From Sacculina carcini (lineage: Eukaryota > Arthropoda > Thecostraca > Sacculinidae): DNA of 64,000 nucleotides. The stretch is from the NCBI GenBank assembly GCA_916048095.2, contig OU696583.1, forward strand, positions 1,993,501-2,057,500. Reading direction: 5' to 3'. The first letter of the stretch is position 1. Every line of letters starts with the position of its first letter. Shown piece after piece: positions 61,256 through 64,000 of this stretch. Position numbers and translations under genes: made by a program. Below the pieces are notes generated by a model, which was given only the letters and a program-made list of their open reading frames with translations, made no database searches and had not been told where the DNA came from.

Positions 61256-63592
61256 GACCTTTTCAAAAAAACAACTGTTTTCGAATTTTATACCCTCCTC
61301 CACGGTTTCCCATGCTTTTCGACCTGAAAAGCCTAAAATCACAATCATTTTTGTCTAAAATATCCCTATACCCTGCCGCATTGGACTTGAAGTTTTCGCG
61401 CTCGATACAGCAGGAAATACGCAATTTTGCCTTGCACCGCGCAGTTGTTTGACTTGTAACTTGTGTTACAATTGCAATTGGAGGACAAATTTGGTATTAA
61501 ATTGAAGCATTTGTTCCCGCAAACCATTTAGAGCAATTCGGATCATTAAACACGCATCATATTAAGCAAAAGAGACAATTTTAATGAAAAATCACGAGTT
61601 CTACGAAGATATATACATCTTGACATTTATTATTTAAGAGTGATTTATTATTATAATTCTAGTTAAGACAATTGTGATCTTGCCTAAACAGCAGCATGCC
61701 TTTTCTAACATTCATTTCCGGTGTTGGAAGCAAATTAAACGTCTTACCGGCCCATTCGATATACCGAAATAAACTCAACACTTCTCTCGCTTCCAGCTGG
61801 ACAGTAAACCATGATCAGCTGAGAACACAAAAACTCTTCTAAATCTATCGAACAGCTTGCGCACACACGCGTACAGCATTGGCGCACATGGAATGGCAAA
61901 CAGCAATACAGCACGTACATACTCTCGTACATATATAAACCTTCATTTTTGGTATTAGTTATTAGAAAATAGGATAGGAAAATAGGAATAGGAAATAGGA
62001 TAGGAAATAGAATAGAAATAGATAGAATAGGAAAGAATAGGAATAGGAAATAGGATAGGAAATATAATAGAAATAGATAGAATAGGAAAGAATAGGAATA
62101 GGAAATAGGATAGGAAATAGAATAGAAATAGATAGAATAGGAAAGAATAGGATAGAAAATAGGATAGGAAAATAGGAAAATAGTTCCTGGTTGGGCCCCT
62201 TCATACAGCATAAGTGGTGGCCAGTTACCTACCAAACGACAGGTGTTCCAGTGTTTCCTTCATTTCCAGAAATTAATGGAAAATAAAGGAATGTACTCGT
62301 ATTTGCTACAAGATATAGTCAGCGAAACATTGGAAGCTGACATTCCATTCTGGCAGATGGACAGGATCAAGACGATGACCAATTACAACGCTGCACAATA
62401 TTTTGTGAGATTTCACAACTAACACAGAAGCCTAACAAAAAGTAGAAGTAGAAAACGTGATTGGAAATGGAAAAAAGCGTGCATTTGTCCAATAATTCGA
62501 TAAACTGTTTGACATAGGAGCTCCAGATGCCATCACGGAAATTCTGAGGAGCAGGCGACTCTCAAGTGAGGAAATAGACGAGGATATCAAGTTCTACCAA
62601 GACCAGAAAACAGAAAGGAAAGCCCGCATGACTGGTCATGACAAGATTTTTGAATCACGGTCCATGCAACAAGATGAGAAAGCTGCCAAACTACGTCATA
62701 GAGAAGATCATTCATTTCACACTCAACAAGACGAAACAGAATGCATGGAAGAATCCATCAAGCATTCTCCGAAGTATGTTGCTCTTCACTGGGATACCAA
62801 GATGTTGAGATGTCAGGGGAGATAATAATAATGATAGGGGAGATAGATATGTACGTGTTTCATAAGAAAATTTAGCAGTGCTTGTCTCAGCACCACCTGC
62901 ACATCTTGGAGGTAAGCTACTGGGGCTGTCATCAATATACATCATTACATGGCAGTATCGTGCTGTTTACATTCGGGGCTCGTGCTCAACTGGTTCGATA
63001 GAGTTAGAAGAGATTGCGTGTGTTCAACTGATCATGGTTTGCTGTCCAGTTGGAAGCGAGGTTGGAAAGTGTTGAGTTTCTTTCGGTATATTGATTGGGC
63101 CGGTAAGACGTTTAATTTGCTTCCAACGCCGGAAATGAATGAAGGAAAAGGCATGCTGCTGTTTAGGCAAGATCACAATTGTCTTAACTAGAAATAAAAT
63201 AATAAATCATACTTAAATAATAAATGTCAAAATGTATGTACGTAGAAATCGTGATTTTTCATTAAAAGTTGTATCTTTTGCTCAATATGATGCGTTTTAC
63301 TTGAGTAAAACTCCTCTAGTTATTTTTGCGGGAACAAATGCTTCAATTTGATACCAAATTTGTCCTCCAATTGCAACTGTAACACAAGTTACAAGTCAAA
63401 CAACTGCGCAGTGCAAGGCAAAATTGCGTATTTCCTGCTGTATCGGGTGCGAAAACTTCAAGTCCAATGCGGCAGGGTACAGGGATATTTTAGACAAAAA
63501 TGATGGTGATTTTCGGCATTTTCAGACCGAGAAGCATGGGAAGCCGTGCAGGGGGTATAAAATTCGAAAACAGTTGTTTTTTGAACAGGTCT
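61256..63592. mobile_element. DNA element with about 0.6 kb terminal inverted repeats
   Basis: Begins AGACCTTTTCAAAAAAACAAC and ends GTTGTTTTTTGAACAGGTCT. The two arms (61256-about 61870 and about 62980-63592) match in reverse complement over some 600 bp. The centre holds an aggaaataggatag satellite (61970-62180) and unrecognised sequence. No transposase seen, so non-autonomous or decayed. No obvious target duplication. Confidence 0.75.
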
Positions 63593-63776
63593 AAATTACA
63601 GCAAGGTCTGGCCCAGTTCTGCTGCCGTGGAGCGCATGTTCAGCACTGCTGATGACGTCCTCAGGCCCAAGCGTGCATGCATGACCAGTGACAGGTTTGA
63701 GAAGCTGGTCTTCACCAAGGGGAACATGCAGCTCCTGGATGCTGTCTTGAGGGAGAGTCTGAGTCAGAGAGACTAA
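63593..63776 (+). pseudogene. C-terminal dimerisation part of the hAT transposase
   Basis: Encodes SAAVERMFSTADDVLRPKRA, then RFEKLVFTKGNMQLLDAV and a stop at 63774, the standard hAT C-terminal (hATC) motif. The upstream part is separated by the nested element. Confidence 0.75.
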
Positions 63777-64000
63777 TGTGGAATAGAACTTGTAGGTCAT
63801 AGTTCCAGTGACAGTTTTTGTCTAGTTTAATTCATTTTCACCGTTGAAAAATAGTTTGTATGTTGTTTTTAAACATTTCAACTAAATAAAGGTACTAGTT
63901 TCAACTAAATCAAGGTAGTTAGTTTCAACTAAATCATTTATCGCTTTTGTTATCGCAAGTTCATATTTGTATCGCTATCGTTTTATCGTTTATGGCAGGT
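63777..64000. other. tail of hAT element
   Basis: Contains ctaaat-caaggta repeats and tatcgtttatcg-type strings that also occur near 60280-60400, perhaps subterminal repeats of the hAT element. Its end lies outside the window. Confidence 0.4.

Overview
The window is nuclear DNA of an invertebrate animal. Genes are split by spliceosomal introns, intergenic DNA is AT-rich and packed with (GT)n arrays, and there are LINEs, a tRNA-Val-derived SINE and many short hAT-like elements. Dispersed (TTAGG)n runs (the usual arthropod telomere unit) and LINE 3' ends of the type TACTCACCNAGTTGT suggest an arthropod, perhaps a crustacean; this is inference only.

Host genes. CIR1 (minus) lies at 635-1477. 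An acid sphingomyelinase-like gene (plus) runs from a signal-peptide exon at 6610 to a stop at 45998. I could build it as 15 coding exons whose phases all agree, giving about 747 residues. It includes a pair of homologous, apparently mutually exclusive exons (42525-42720 and 42896-43094). UQCRB (minus) is at 46898-48744. A mitochondrial adrenodoxin-type ferredoxin (plus, intronless coding region) is at 51051-51665. The last three exons of the chaperonin subunit TCP1/CCT1 (minus) are at 52374-53710. A small secreted cysteine-rich protein (plus, three exons) is at 55640-57060.

The centrepiece is a complete Polinton/Maverick element, 19971-36221 (16.25 kb), inside intron 8 of the sphingomyelinase gene and nested inside a hAT-like MITE. 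It has terminal inverted repeats of about 0.7-0.8 kb and a GCCAC target duplication. A compact minus-strand morphogenesis cluster encodes a duplicated penton-like minor capsid protein, a basic core-like protein, the double-jelly-roll major capsid protein, an adenain-like protease and an unassigned protein. A plus-strand set encodes a two-intron protein-primed DNA polymerase B, a packaging ATPase, two small conserved proteins and an RVE integrase. All main reading frames are open, so it looks like a recently active, virus-like transposon able to copy, package and integrate its DNA.

The rest is repeats: truncated CR1/L2-like LINEs (7.1-8.6, 9.85-11.0, 12.8-13.0, 14.3-14.6, 36.7-38.5, 49.2-50.7 kb), six SINE copies, several MITE families, GT/CA arrays and, in the last 4 kb, a dead hAT transposase gene split by a 2.3 kb element with about 0.6 kb inverted repeats. 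A genome-wide style is visible: most 3' splice sites of the host genes, on both strands, are preceded on the sense strand by (GT)n rather than a normal pyrimidine tract.
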